Part shown: positions 26,247-34,237 of the stretch, piece after piece
Layout of the letters: every line of letters starts with the position of its first letter
Position numbering within the stretch: the first letter of the stretch is position 1
Assembly (NCBI GenBank): GCA_963677225.1
Contig: OY781923.1
Location: 434,001 to 498,000 of the forward strand
Direction: 5' to 3'
Origin: SABI01 sp028532915
Lineage (GTDB): Bacteria > Spirochaetota > Spirochaetia > Sphaerochaetales > Sphaerochaetaceae
DNA length: 64,000 bases
Program-made: the position numbers and the translations under genes
Notes under the pieces: generated by a model
What the model saw: only the letters and a program-made list of their open reading frames with translations
The model's database searches: none
What the model was told of the DNA's origin: nothing

Positions 26247-27011
26247 CTATAGCTTACTTGCGCTTTCGGTGTCGATGTATAAATTTGCCCCGGAATGATT
26301 TCTTAATATGCTCGCTGGGCAGAATTCATTTATCTCTTCCTGTAGTGTTTTTCTGACTGCTTCAGATTTTAATTTACCTGGAACCACACAATGAATCTTC
26401 TTGGATGATAAGAATGCCGGAATAGTAACTGTGATGGCTTTTTTAGGAACTTCTTCAAGATTATCAAAACATCCATCATGAACTTGTTGAATTCTGGATG
26501 TCTGAGATAAGCTTACAACTTTGGCCAATTTATTTTCATCGAAAGATGCCTCAGGAGGGTCATTGAATGCAATATGACCGTTTTCACCAATTCCGCAGAT
26601 AATTAAATCTAAATTATATTTTCTTAGTAGTCGATCGTATCCTTCTGCAACTTTTTCAGAATCCTTTTGCTCTCCTTTGATCAAAAACTTTTTGTGGAAA
26701 GTATTAAACTTGAAAAATCTGTTTTCTAGGTAATTCCTAAAAGATTGAGGCGCTGAAGGGAATATTCCAACATACTCATCCATATGAAATACGTTTACCC
26801 GATTCCATAATATGTCATCAAATCCTTTCAATGCTTCTAAAGTTGAATTTTGTGATGGTGCAGCCGCGAACATTATATTTAAATACTTTTTTTGTTCAAG
26901 AATTGAGAGTATATCTTTTCGGATTTCAGAAGCAGCTACCTTGCCGAGCATTTCTGCATTTTCCAAAATATTTACTTTTAATGAATCTATTAAGAAAGAC
27001 GAATTCTGCAT
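26247..27011 (-). CDS. nagB: NagB-like glucosamine-6-phosphate deaminase family protein
   Basis: The 254-residue product carries the NagB catalytic segment HMDEYVG (D78, E79) and GIGENGHIAFNDPP (H146). The N-terminal loop that normally reads PTGGTP and holds the phosphate is FAAAPSQNST here, and the C-terminal region is also divergent. This belongs to a NagB-like subgroup whose true substrate is uncertain. ATG 27011 is chosen because GGAG sits 7 bases upstream, inside the longer frame that begins at 27023. It leads the leftward unit with nagA and the split aminotransferase. Confidence 0.78.
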   Translation of the reverse strand: MQNSSFLIDSLKVNILENAEMLGKVAASEIRKDILSILEQKKYLNIMFAAAPSQNSTLEALKGFDDILWNRVNVFHMDEYVGIFPSAPQSFRNYLENRFFKFNTFHKKFLIKGEQKDSEKVAEGYDRLLRKYNLDLIICGIGENGHIAFNDPPEASFDENKLAKVVSLSQTSRIQQVHDGCFDNLEEVPKKAITVTIPAFLSSKKIHCVVPGKLKSEAVRKTLQEEINEFCPASILRNHSGANLYIDTESASKL

Positions 27012-27036
27012 TTGATACTCCATAGAAAAGAATATT

Positions 27037-27080
27037 ATAATTAATACTTGTAATTAATAACATAATACAGTATTAATTAT
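27037..27080. promoter_or_regulatory. Operator-like inverted repeats between nagB-like and ceramidase-like genes
   Basis: ATAATTAATACT (27037-27048) is the exact complement of AGTATTAATTAT (27069-27080). Within it, TAATACAGTATTA is a 13-bp palindrome. The 19 bases at 27057-27075 match 16 of 19 bases at 33946-33964 in the promoter of the ABC operon, same strand. A shared regulator, probably the ROK protein at 28417-29616, is likely. Confidence 0.5.
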
Positions 27081-27092
27081 AGGGGGTCAATA

Positions 27093-28454
27093 ATGAATAT
27101 GAGAAAAAGGCAAATAATAGGAGCCTCTTCGGTTCCAATACCAGTAGATACTCCAGTCTATCTCGCCGGACATATTAATCGTAATAAACCTGCATACGAC
27201 TTCTTGGACCCTTTGCAAGTACATGTTCTATATGGAGAATTCAATGCTGAAATGTTATTGCTGATATCAGTAGATGTCTTAGAAATTGATTCAGATATCG
27301 TGAAGGAGATTAAAAAGAATATCAGCAAACGATTTGATGTTAATCCTGAATCTATTATTATAACTTGTACTCATACTCATACAGCTCCAGCAGCGATTGA
27401 AGTCGGTTTGCTCCCAATCAATAGAAAGTTCATAGAATCTCTTACATCTACAATAATAAAGGCCATATATAAAGCAAGGTCGGGAACCAAATCATTCTCA
27501 TGCAGAATGGCAACTACAACTGTTTCTGGTATAGGAATAAATCGTAGGAAGATAATTGACGGAAGAATAATGATGGCACCAAACAGTGACAAACTTATTG
27601 ATTCTCAATTACATGTTCTCTGGGTTTTGGATGAAAAACAGAAACCTATAGCTGTTCTTGTGAATTATTCCATGCATCCTACGACTATTGATGTTAACAC
27701 CTATAAAATTTCCTCAGATTATCCTCACTATTTACGGCAGGTAATTCACGAGATCTTTCCAGAATGTGAAGTCTTTTTTCTTAATGGTGCTTGCGGTGAT
27801 GTAAGACCAAATATAGTTGATAAAAATGGAGATTTCTGTGGGGGGGATGTTCTTGATTTGGAACTTATTGGACAGGCTTTAGGTAAAAAGGTCCTTGGAT
27901 CATGGTATTTATCAAAAGAAATAAGTCCTTTGAAATTTAAATTATATAATAAAACAATACGGATCTTTTATGACTATAAATTAAGAGACCAGACAGAAAA
28001 TTCTCATCTGACAAGAGCCTATGCTCCTAAGACCCAGATAAACCCTGATCTGATGGAAAAGATGGAAGTTCGTTGGCGCAAAAAAATAATATATTTAGAA
28101 AAAAGTTCTGGTAGGATTAGATCGATACCATTCTATTTTCAGATATTATTAATAAATAGACTGGTCGTGATTGTTTTTCTTCCAGCTGAGATTTTTACAG
28201 AAATTGGACTGAGAATAAAGAAGAATAGTCCCTTTCAATATACATTAATTTCAGCATATTCAGATGGATCAGTAGGATACATACCGATGAAAGAAGATTA
28301 TGAATATGGAGGATATGAGGTGGAACAAGCCTATAAAGTCTATGGAGAGAGGGCCCCTTTTGAGTGCAATACAGCTGACCGCATCTGTGATGGAGTCCTT
28401 GGATTATTAAAGGAAATTAATTGTCAGCTGTTAGAAGATCTTTCAGACGGGTGA
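27093..28454 (+). CDS. Neutral ceramidase-like hydrolase
   Basis: This 453-residue protein resembles the catalytic domain of neutral/alkaline ceramidases (PF04734 type). It has TCTHTHTAP with H94 and H96, a further metal His in NYSMHPTT (H195) and FFLNGACGDVRPN. These proteins are zinc amidases; bacterial members beside sugar genes are mostly untested. There is no signal peptide, so it should act in the cytoplasm, which argues against lipid ceramide as the substrate and for hydrolysis of an N-acyl amino sugar or similar amide. It is divergent from nagB and converges on the ROK gene with a 38-base overlap. Confidence 0.75.
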   Translation: MNMRKRQIIGASSVPIPVDTPVYLAGHINRNKPAYDFLDPLQVHVLYGEFNAEMLLLISVDVLEIDSDIVKEIKKNISKRFDVNPESIIITCTHTHTAPAAIEVGLLPINRKFIESLTSTIIKAIYKARSGTKSFSCRMATTTVSGIGINRRKIIDGRIMMAPNSDKLIDSQLHVLWVLDEKQKPIAVLVNYSMHPTTIDVNTYKISSDYPHYLRQVIHEIFPECEVFFLNGACGDVRPNIVDKNGDFCGGDVLDLELIGQALGKKVLGSWYLSKEISPLKFKLYNKTIRIFYDYKLRDQTENSHLTRAYAPKTQINPDLMEKMEVRWRKKIIYLEKSSGRIRSIPFYFQILLINRLVVIVFLPAEIFTEIGLRIKKNSPFQYTLISAYSDGSVGYIPMKEDYEYGGYEVEQAYKVYGERAPFECNTADRICDGVLGLLKEINCQLLEDLSDG

Positions 28455-29616
28455 TGAAAAATTTATTTGTTGAACCGAGCGGTCCAAGCTTCGTGAGATC
28501 TTCTTCAAGGATCACAATCTCGATATAATCTCTGTTATAGGATGGAATTGAAGTGTATAATTCTTTGACTAGGATTTCACTGATTTTCTTATTTGCCAGA
28601 AATGGTCCATATATAAACATTATCTGTGGGTTGATTATTCTGCATGTAGTTGAAATTGCAGAAACTATAGCAGATATGGCATCCTTCATTTCTGCTATAG
28701 AATAGAGGTCAACCTCTTTACATCTTTCTGCTAATTCCTCTTCGCTGTCTGGTAGTGGACCAACCTGCTTCTCCAGATGGGGAAGTAAAGACCATCCTGC
28801 AGCCACAGTTTCAATGCAATCATACTCATTACAGGCGCATTTTATTCCATGTTGTTCTGAGTGTTTTAAGTGTCCTATTTCTCCAAAACTGCCAAAATAA
28901 GAATGAAGAACTTTTCCTTTATGAGCGTACGCTGCACCTATCCCATATCCCCAGTGGATAAGAATTGAAGAAGATTCTTGATATTTGGGATTTTTATTAA
29001 GAAACGATATTAATTCCGATTCCAGTTTCCTGATAATTTCCACAGGGATATTATATTCAAGGGAAAATCTTCCTAAATCTAGATTAGAGACATTTGGCCA
29101 TCTGGAGTTGAAAATCCAGTTTTTTGTTTGTTGATTGACAACACCAGGAAGACAGAAACCGATTCCTAAAAGCTCCTGGTCTTCTTTTCTACAATTTACT
29201 AAATGAGTGATTATTTCCCGGGTAGCCTCAGTAAATTCCTTGTTGCTTGAAGCTGACGGGAGTTCCTTCACATATAGGTTAGAAATTTCTCCTCCGAGAT
29301 TGATAAGAGCCCCAACAAGGTTATTTGAAGATACCCAGACGCTTATTGCTATTAGTTTATTAACATGTACTCCTAATTTGATTTCCGGTCGGCCTTTCTT
29401 GAAGTTCCTTATTTGGATATCCTCATAGATTAGTTCATTTTCCAGTAATTCCTGTACTGCGGTAGAAACATTATTGGGTCGGACTTTTAAATCAAGATAC
29501 AGTTGCTTTCGAGTAGCATCAGAATTTTGAATGATCGCTTCAAATACTCGTGCTTTTTCAATATCCTTTCGCCGATATCCATATTGTTTGAAAAAAGATG
29601 CAATAGAGAACTCCAC
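28417..29616 (-). CDS. ROK-family transcriptional regulator (NagC/XylR type)
   Basis: The 399-residue product starts at GTG 29616 with AGGAG 8 bases upstream. It has an N-terminal winged helix (residues about 20-75, ATRKQLYLDLKVRPNNV) and a ROK fold with the zinc site H249, C260, C262 and C267 (CACNEYDC). The kinase catalytic Asp (normally in an ENDANA stretch) is replaced by RKLES, so it should bind but not phosphorylate a sugar. It closes the leftward ABC-oxidoreductase operon and probably controls both this operon and nagB through the sites near 27057 and 33946. Confidence 0.88.
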   Translation of the reverse strand: MEFSIASFFKQYGYRRKDIEKARVFEAIIQNSDATRKQLYLDLKVRPNNVSTAVQELLENELIYEDIQIRNFKKGRPEIKLGVHVNKLIAISVWVSSNNLVGALINLGGEISNLYVKELPSASSNKEFTEATREIITHLVNCRKEDQELLGIGFCLPGVVNQQTKNWIFNSRWPNVSNLDLGRFSLEYNIPVEIIRKLESELISFLNKNPKYQESSSILIHWGYGIGAAYAHKGKVLHSYFGSFGEIGHLKHSEQHGIKCACNEYDCIETVAAGWSLLPHLEKQVGPLPDSEEELAERCKEVDLYSIAEMKDAISAIVSAISTTCRIINPQIMFIYGPFLANKKISEILVKELYTSIPSYNRDYIEIVILEEDLTKLGPLGSTNKFFITRLKDLLTADN

Positions 29617-29632
29617 AGGTACTACTCCTAAA

Positions 29633-30766
29633 TTACAGTTTTCTTAATAATACCTTATTTTCTTCACTTAAAGGAAGCTGTATTTCTTTATGTGTCAACG
29701 CAGAAAGTTGTGCAGCCCATCCAATTTCTCCTATGATGGAAGAATTTACAAAGCTTAAAGGAGAGTTAGTTCCGGTTCTGACAGAATCAATAAAATGATT
29801 CAATGCTGCAAAAATCTGATGATCCAACACATTACCACTGTCAGGAAGAAGTAGCTCATGATTAAGGGAGCCTAATAATTCAGAATTGGAGTGCTTATTA
29901 TTCTTCAATGGATAGACCCAATCTTCTATACCAAGGGAATCAGACCAAAGTCTAATTTTATTTTCAAATTGGAGCCTTGAATCGAAAATGAAACCTCCAT
30001 TTGTACCGGCAATATTATGGTAAAGATCATACCCTTTCTCGATATCAATATTTCCAAGGCAAGTTCCGACAGCTCCATTTTTAAATCTTATCATAATATT
30101 CCAAACGGGATCGGTCTCAAATCCTCTCATATTATTATTGCTTGAACTTGCATATACTGAGACGGGGTCTGTTTGGATTCCCATTATAAACAATATTACT
30201 GAAATGGCATGATTAATACCCATTCCAAGAGCATCTCCTATGAACTCCTTTTTTAATTTCCATTCTTTTCCTTCGGAAATGTTTACCGGATGTCGATAAT
30301 TGACTTGAATCTGGTGGATAGTTCCGAATGCATCATTCTTAACCATTTTGATTAATTCTCTTTCCATAGGATTGAAATAGAGAATATAATCTACTAGGGT
30401 TTGAATATCAGGGTTGGAATAATCCAATAATATTTGTTCTTCAAATTCTTTAAATGTTGTTGATGCTGGTTTCTCACAAAAGACATGTTTATTGTGTTTC
30501 ATAGCATAAATTGATTGAGCCCCATGAAAAGAATTCGGGCTGACAATCCACACAATATCGACAGGATGATCTTTTATGGCAATTTCTAATGAATCAGTAA
30601 CGGGAGTTGATTTTAAGTCTATTTCTTGCAGGACTTCCCTTGCCTGTTCGATATCATTGTTTACAACAACACTTATTTCAACAGAATCTTTCATTTTAGA
30701 GAGTTGTTTTAGTTGTGCAGATCCCATCCATCCAGTTCCGATAAAACATATTTTGATTTTTTTCAT
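29633..30766 (-). CDS. Gfo/Idh/MocA-family oxidoreductase
   Basis: This 377-residue enzyme has an N-terminal Rossmann fold (CFIGTGWMGSAQL) and the EKP motif in HVFCEKPAS, the usual catalytic Lys region of sugar dehydrogenases in this family. The C-terminal half is the alpha/beta substrate domain with HPVNISEGKEWK. It follows the two ABC permease genes by 8 bases and precedes the ROK gene. It probably oxidises the imported sugar at one hydroxyl, giving a keto sugar that the DegT aminotransferase could have used. The precise sugar is not predictable. Confidence 0.85.
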   Translation of the reverse strand: MKKIKICFIGTGWMGSAQLKQLSKMKDSVEISVVVNNDIEQAREVLQEIDLKSTPVTDSLEIAIKDHPVDIVWIVSPNSFHGAQSIYAMKHNKHVFCEKPASTTFKEFEEQILLDYSNPDIQTLVDYILYFNPMERELIKMVKNDAFGTIHQIQVNYRHPVNISEGKEWKLKKEFIGDALGMGINHAISVILFIMGIQTDPVSVYASSSNNNMRGFETDPVWNIMIRFKNGAVGTCLGNIDIEKGYDLYHNIAGTNGGFIFDSRLQFENKIRLWSDSLGIEDWVYPLKNNKHSNSELLGSLNHELLLPDSGNVLDHQIFAALNHFIDSVRTGTNSPLSFVNSSIIGEIGWAAQLSALTHKEIQLPLSEENKVLLRKL

Positions 30767-30774
30767 ATTTTCCT

Positions 30775-31590
30775 CTATTTTATTCCGGTGAGAGCAATCC
30801 CACCAATAAATTGTTTTCTAAAAGTAAAGAAGACTATCAATATTGGTAGCATGCCGAATACAGCTCCTGCCATTTGTAGCTGATAATCTAAAGGGTTTTG
30901 ACTAGCAAAAATCTGTAATCCAATTTCTAGTGTGAATTTCTTCGCTGAATTGGTTACAATCAACGGCCAAATAAAAAACTTCCAGCCAAACATGAACTGA
31001 AATACAGTAAGAGCAGATATTGGGGCTTTCAGCATTGGAAGCATTAATTTTGAGAATAAGAACCACTCTCCAGCACCATCAATCCGTCCTGCATCCATAT
31101 ATTCGTTTGGGATGGACATGGCATTTTGCCGAATAAAGAATATCCCAAATGAAGTTACTAATAAAGGCATAATTATTCCGGTATATGTATCAACTAACTT
31201 CAAGTCTTTAACCAACAAATAAAATGGGACCATATATGTTTGGAAAGGAATCATGGTTGTTGCTAGAATAAGCCCGAATAGAAGATTTTTCCCTTTAAAT
31301 TCGTATTTAGCGAAAATATAGCCGCTGATTACACTTGTGAAGACTGAAATTGAAGTCGATATTGTTACAATAATTATTGAGTTTAGCATATAGTGCAAAA
31401 AATCTGCGTGGAGCAATAAAGATTTAAAACTATCTAATGTTGGACTATGCGGGTAAAAATGAGGAGGAATTAAAATTACTTCTGTTCTTGTCATGAGTGA
31501 ATTAGAGATCATCCAGTAAATTGGGAAAAAGAACATCAGGGAAAGTATTGTTAAGAAGAAATATTTTGAAACAATTTTCATTTTTCTCAT
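30775..31590 (-). CDS. Carbohydrate ABC transporter permease (MalG/UgpE type)
   Basis: The 271-residue membrane protein has six predicted spans. The EAA loop, EYMDAGRIDGAGEWFLF, contacts the ATPase. The MISNSLMTRTEV segment after the first span is typical of the CUT1 family. It pairs with the permease encoded just upstream (1-base gap) and the binding protein at 32533. No ATPase gene is present in this operon, so a shared MsmK-like ATPase encoded elsewhere must energise the importer. Confidence 0.9.
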   Translation of the reverse strand: MRKMKIVSKYFFLTILSLMFFFPIYWMISNSLMTRTEVILIPPHFYPHSPTLDSFKSLLLHADFLHYMLNSIIIVTISTSISVFTSVISGYIFAKYEFKGKNLLFGLILATTMIPFQTYMVPFYLLVKDLKLVDTYTGIIMPLLVTSFGIFFIRQNAMSIPNEYMDAGRIDGAGEWFLFSKLMLPMLKAPISALTVFQFMFGWKFFIWPLIVTNSAKKFTLEIGLQIFASQNPLDYQLQMAGAVFGMLPILIVFFTFRKQFIGGIALTGIK

Positions 31591-31591
31591 G

Positions 31592-32476
31592 TTATTTATC
31601 CCTCTTCTTGACTATTACAAACTGAAAAATCGAAATGAGAAGAACAATTAGAAACAAGCAGACCGATTCAGCTGAAGCATATCCCATCTGGAAAAATCTA
31701 AAAGCATTCTGGTAGATATCCATAACTAATACTTTTACAGCGTTTGCGGGTGCTGATTGTGTACCTGTTGTCATTACAAATACGGGTGTGAAAATATTAA
31801 AAGCCTCAATGGTATTCATAATTAGTAAATATGTAGTCACCGGTAACAGAAGAGGGAAAGTGATTTTTCTGAATATCTGGAAAGATCCTGCACCATCCAC
31901 ATATGCCGCTTCATAAAAATCTTTCGGTATTTCTCCCAACCCTACCGAAAAAATCACGAGGTTATACCCAATTCGTTGCCAAATTGTCATAGCAATAATG
32001 GAACCTAGTGCGGTATTTTCATTAATCAGCCATGCTTGTTTTGTTAATCCAAATATTTTGATAATTTCATTTAAAATACCGTTAGTTGGGTCATATATGA
32101 ATTTCCATGCTAACGCAGCTGGAACAACTGCAATCACATAGGGTAGAAAGAAAATTGTTTCATACAATCCTTTAAGCATAAACCTTTTTTTCAATGCCAT
32201 TGCAAAGAGAAGAGAAACTACAAGGGTTATAGTCACAACAAAAAAAGCAAATATTAAAGTATTTTTGATGGACAAGAGAAAGCTTTCATCTTGAAATAGT
32301 TTCCTGTAATTCTCTAATCCGAGATAAGGTTTTGACGGATTGATCAAATCCCATTTGAAAAAGCTAAGTTTAAGTGAATTAAAGATTGGAATAAATCTTA
32401 GAATTATATATAGCAAAAGGATTATTCCCATCCATGAATATACAAATCGCATTTGGTCTCGTCGAAAGCGGTTCAT
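31592..32476 (-). CDS. Carbohydrate ABC transporter permease (MalF/UgpA type)
   Basis: This 294-residue membrane protein has the EAA loop FYEAAYVDGAGSFQIFRK and six spans, as in CUT1-family sugar permeases. It starts at ATG 32476 after AGAGG. It is separated from the binding-protein gene by 56 bases containing a small hairpin. With the following permease it forms the channel for an oligo- or amino sugar delivered by the binding protein. Confidence 0.9.
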   Translation of the reverse strand: MNRFRRDQMRFVYSWMGIILLLYIILRFIPIFNSLKLSFFKWDLINPSKPYLGLENYRKLFQDESFLLSIKNTLIFAFFVVTITLVVSLLFAMALKKRFMLKGLYETIFFLPYVIAVVPAALAWKFIYDPTNGILNEIIKIFGLTKQAWLINENTALGSIIAMTIWQRIGYNLVIFSVGLGEIPKDFYEAAYVDGAGSFQIFRKITFPLLLPVTTYLLIMNTIEAFNIFTPVFVMTTGTQSAPANAVKVLVMDIYQNAFRFFQMGYASAESVCLFLIVLLISIFQFVIVKKRDK

Positions 32477-32498
32477 TGGTTTCCTCTGGTTTGACTAC

Positions 32499-32516
32499 TG
32501 GCGAGAAATCTCGCCA
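32499..32516 (-). other. Hairpin between binding-protein and permease genes
   Basis: TGGCGAG (32499-32505) and CTCGCCA (32510-32516) form a 7-bp stem with a 4-base loop; three more pairs follow a mismatch. It lies where many ABC operons carry an mRNA-stabilising or attenuating stem after the binding-protein gene. Confidence 0.5.
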
Positions 32517-32532
32517 ATAGTCTTAGTAGTAA

Positions 32533-33927
32533 TTATAGATTATATCCCATGTTTGCTGGTGCTTCGATTACATCTCCAGGCCGTACTATCGGACCTTCTC
32601 CTAAAAGATCCCCTTCTGCTAGAAGGTTGTTTGTTTCTTCAGCTAATTCATCTAATAAAGCTCTGCATTTTTCTCTATTGTCTAATAATGAAGAATCTTT
32701 GAATGCTTCGGAAATTTTTTCAGCAAATTTTGTAATGATTTTATCGGATTGTGCCAGTGGTGGATAAAGCCATAGTTTATAGCCTTCTGGGAATTCAAAT
32801 GAGGCCCGATATTCAGGATATTCTTCAAAAATATCACTGAAATCAATATCTGTCCTTGGAGGAACCCAGCCTTGTTCTCTGAAGAATGCTTTGACATATT
32901 TTTCATTTTGCATGAACATTATGAAATCCCAAGCAGTATCTTTATGTTTGCTGCCTTCTGGGACAAAATACGATTCTGTACTATATACAGTTCCACGATA
33001 TACTTTTCCCGGCATTGGAGCAGTTCCAAAAGAAAGTTCAGGGTTGGTGTTATGAATGATTGGAACTGGGAATAATTCTCTGTCGTAGAAAGCAGTCAAA
33101 TTATTAACAAATGCATCAGTATCATGTTTAGCTTCAAAGCTATCGATTTTTGATTTGTAAAGAGCATCTAAATAGTATTGTAATGCATCTATACCTGCGT
33201 CAGAATTATATGCGGCTTTCCATCCACCGTCAGCGGTCCTTCCAAGAAACGAACCTCCTGCTTGGACGAGTTTAATCATAAACTTCTCCCCAATACCAGA
33301 TCCGCCACCATAAATTCTAAGACTCATACCGCTTCGTGTTATGTTTCCATCTGCATCATACTGTACGATTTTTCTTGCAGCATCAAACTGTTGATCCCAG
33401 GTTGTTGGAGCGACCGGATCTAGCCCAGCATTTTCCATCAGGTCTTTATTAAAATACTGAACTCTTGCTATCCCAATGTGTGGAACCCCGTAGATCCTTG
33501 GTTCTTTGTCTTTTGGTCCTTGATAGTGATTAACTTTTTTTACAAGTTCATCAAAATTGGAATCTACAAAGGTAACGACCTCTTCAGGAGGAATGCTTAC
33601 CAAACCCGCTTTGATATAAAGAGGCACAATATACTCTGAAGTGATAAACACATCTGGACCTGTTGCAGTGGGAAGAGAGACTGCAAGCTTTTGTTCAAAG
33701 TCCCTTAGATTCATGGCTGTGATCTCTACTTCAATATTCGGATTAAGCTCTTCATAGTCAGCTTTTGCTCGAGCAAATATATCCGAAAGACCAGGCCAAC
33801 CAAGCCAGACTTTGATAGTTTCTTTTTTTCCTGTACTTTGTTCTTCACTGGTTCCAGCAGCAAAAATCAGTGAAGATACCAACAATAAAATCATCAGACT
33901 GATTAATAGTCTTTTTGTGATTTTCAT
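32533..33927 (-). CDS. Extracellular sugar-binding protein (CUT1, family 1)
   Basis: The 464-residue product has a signal peptide ending near SLIFA-AGTSEEQ, followed by a family 1 solute-binding fold (ETIKVWLGWPGLS, then FDAARKIVQYDADGN, with the hinge segments downstream). It captures the sugar for the two permeases downstream. A strong promoter lies directly upstream on the minus strand. The Ser/Glu-rich stretch just after the cleavage site is a style repeated in most binding proteins of this window. Confidence 0.9.
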   Translation of the reverse strand: MKITKRLLISLMILLLVSSLIFAAGTSEEQSTGKKETIKVWLGWPGLSDIFARAKADYEELNPNIEVEITAMNLRDFEQKLAVSLPTATGPDVFITSEYIVPLYIKAGLVSIPPEEVVTFVDSNFDELVKKVNHYQGPKDKEPRIYGVPHIGIARVQYFNKDLMENAGLDPVAPTTWDQQFDAARKIVQYDADGNITRSGMSLRIYGGGSGIGEKFMIKLVQAGGSFLGRTADGGWKAAYNSDAGIDALQYYLDALYKSKIDSFEAKHDTDAFVNNLTAFYDRELFPVPIIHNTNPELSFGTAPMPGKVYRGTVYSTESYFVPEGSKHKDTAWDFIMFMQNEKYVKAFFREQGWVPPRTDIDFSDIFEEYPEYRASFEFPEGYKLWLYPPLAQSDKIITKFAEKISEAFKDSSLLDNREKCRALLDELAEETNNLLAEGDLLGEGPIVRPGDVIEAPANMGYNL

Positions 33928-33945
33928 AAATACCCCCTTTTATTG

Positions 33946-33990
33946 ATAACATTATACGTTATTATATTTCGATATTATTGGAATTGTCAA
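33946..33990 (-). promoter_or_regulatory. Promoter and operator of the sugar ABC operon
   Basis: On the minus strand TTGACA (33990-33985) and TATAAT (33966-33961) are 18 bases apart. An inverted repeat ATAAC-N7-GTTAT (33946-33962) begins at the -10 and covers the start site. Its 19-base core matches 27057-27075 at 16 positions. Confidence 0.65.
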
Positions 33991-34096
33991 ATAATATTCT
34001 TTTAATTTCATTGGCGGGAAAGAATTTATAAAAGATTCACCATTATAATCCTAATCCTAGGCAATGTATGTTTATAAATTCAAACCAGAGAAAGGT

Positions 34097-34152
34097 CTAG
34101 TTTGAATAGTCTTAATCTTTTATTGAGACAATACGAAGACTCTATTTACTAG
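34097..34152. repeat. Long imperfect inverted repeat in the gap before the nuclease-like gene
   Basis: CTAGT (34097-34101) and AATAGTCTT (34105-34113) pair with AAGACT-CT-ATT (34136-34146) and ACTAG (34148-34152), with two small bulges. The 310-base gap 33928-34237 otherwise holds the leftward ABC promoter and no recognisable gene. Confidence 0.4.
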
Positions 34153-34237
34153 TAAGAATGAAACCTTTTAAAATAAAATTTATTATGTTATTATTATGTA
34201 AGGGATTAAGGAATTTTTGTTAACAAAAGGGGTCGTT

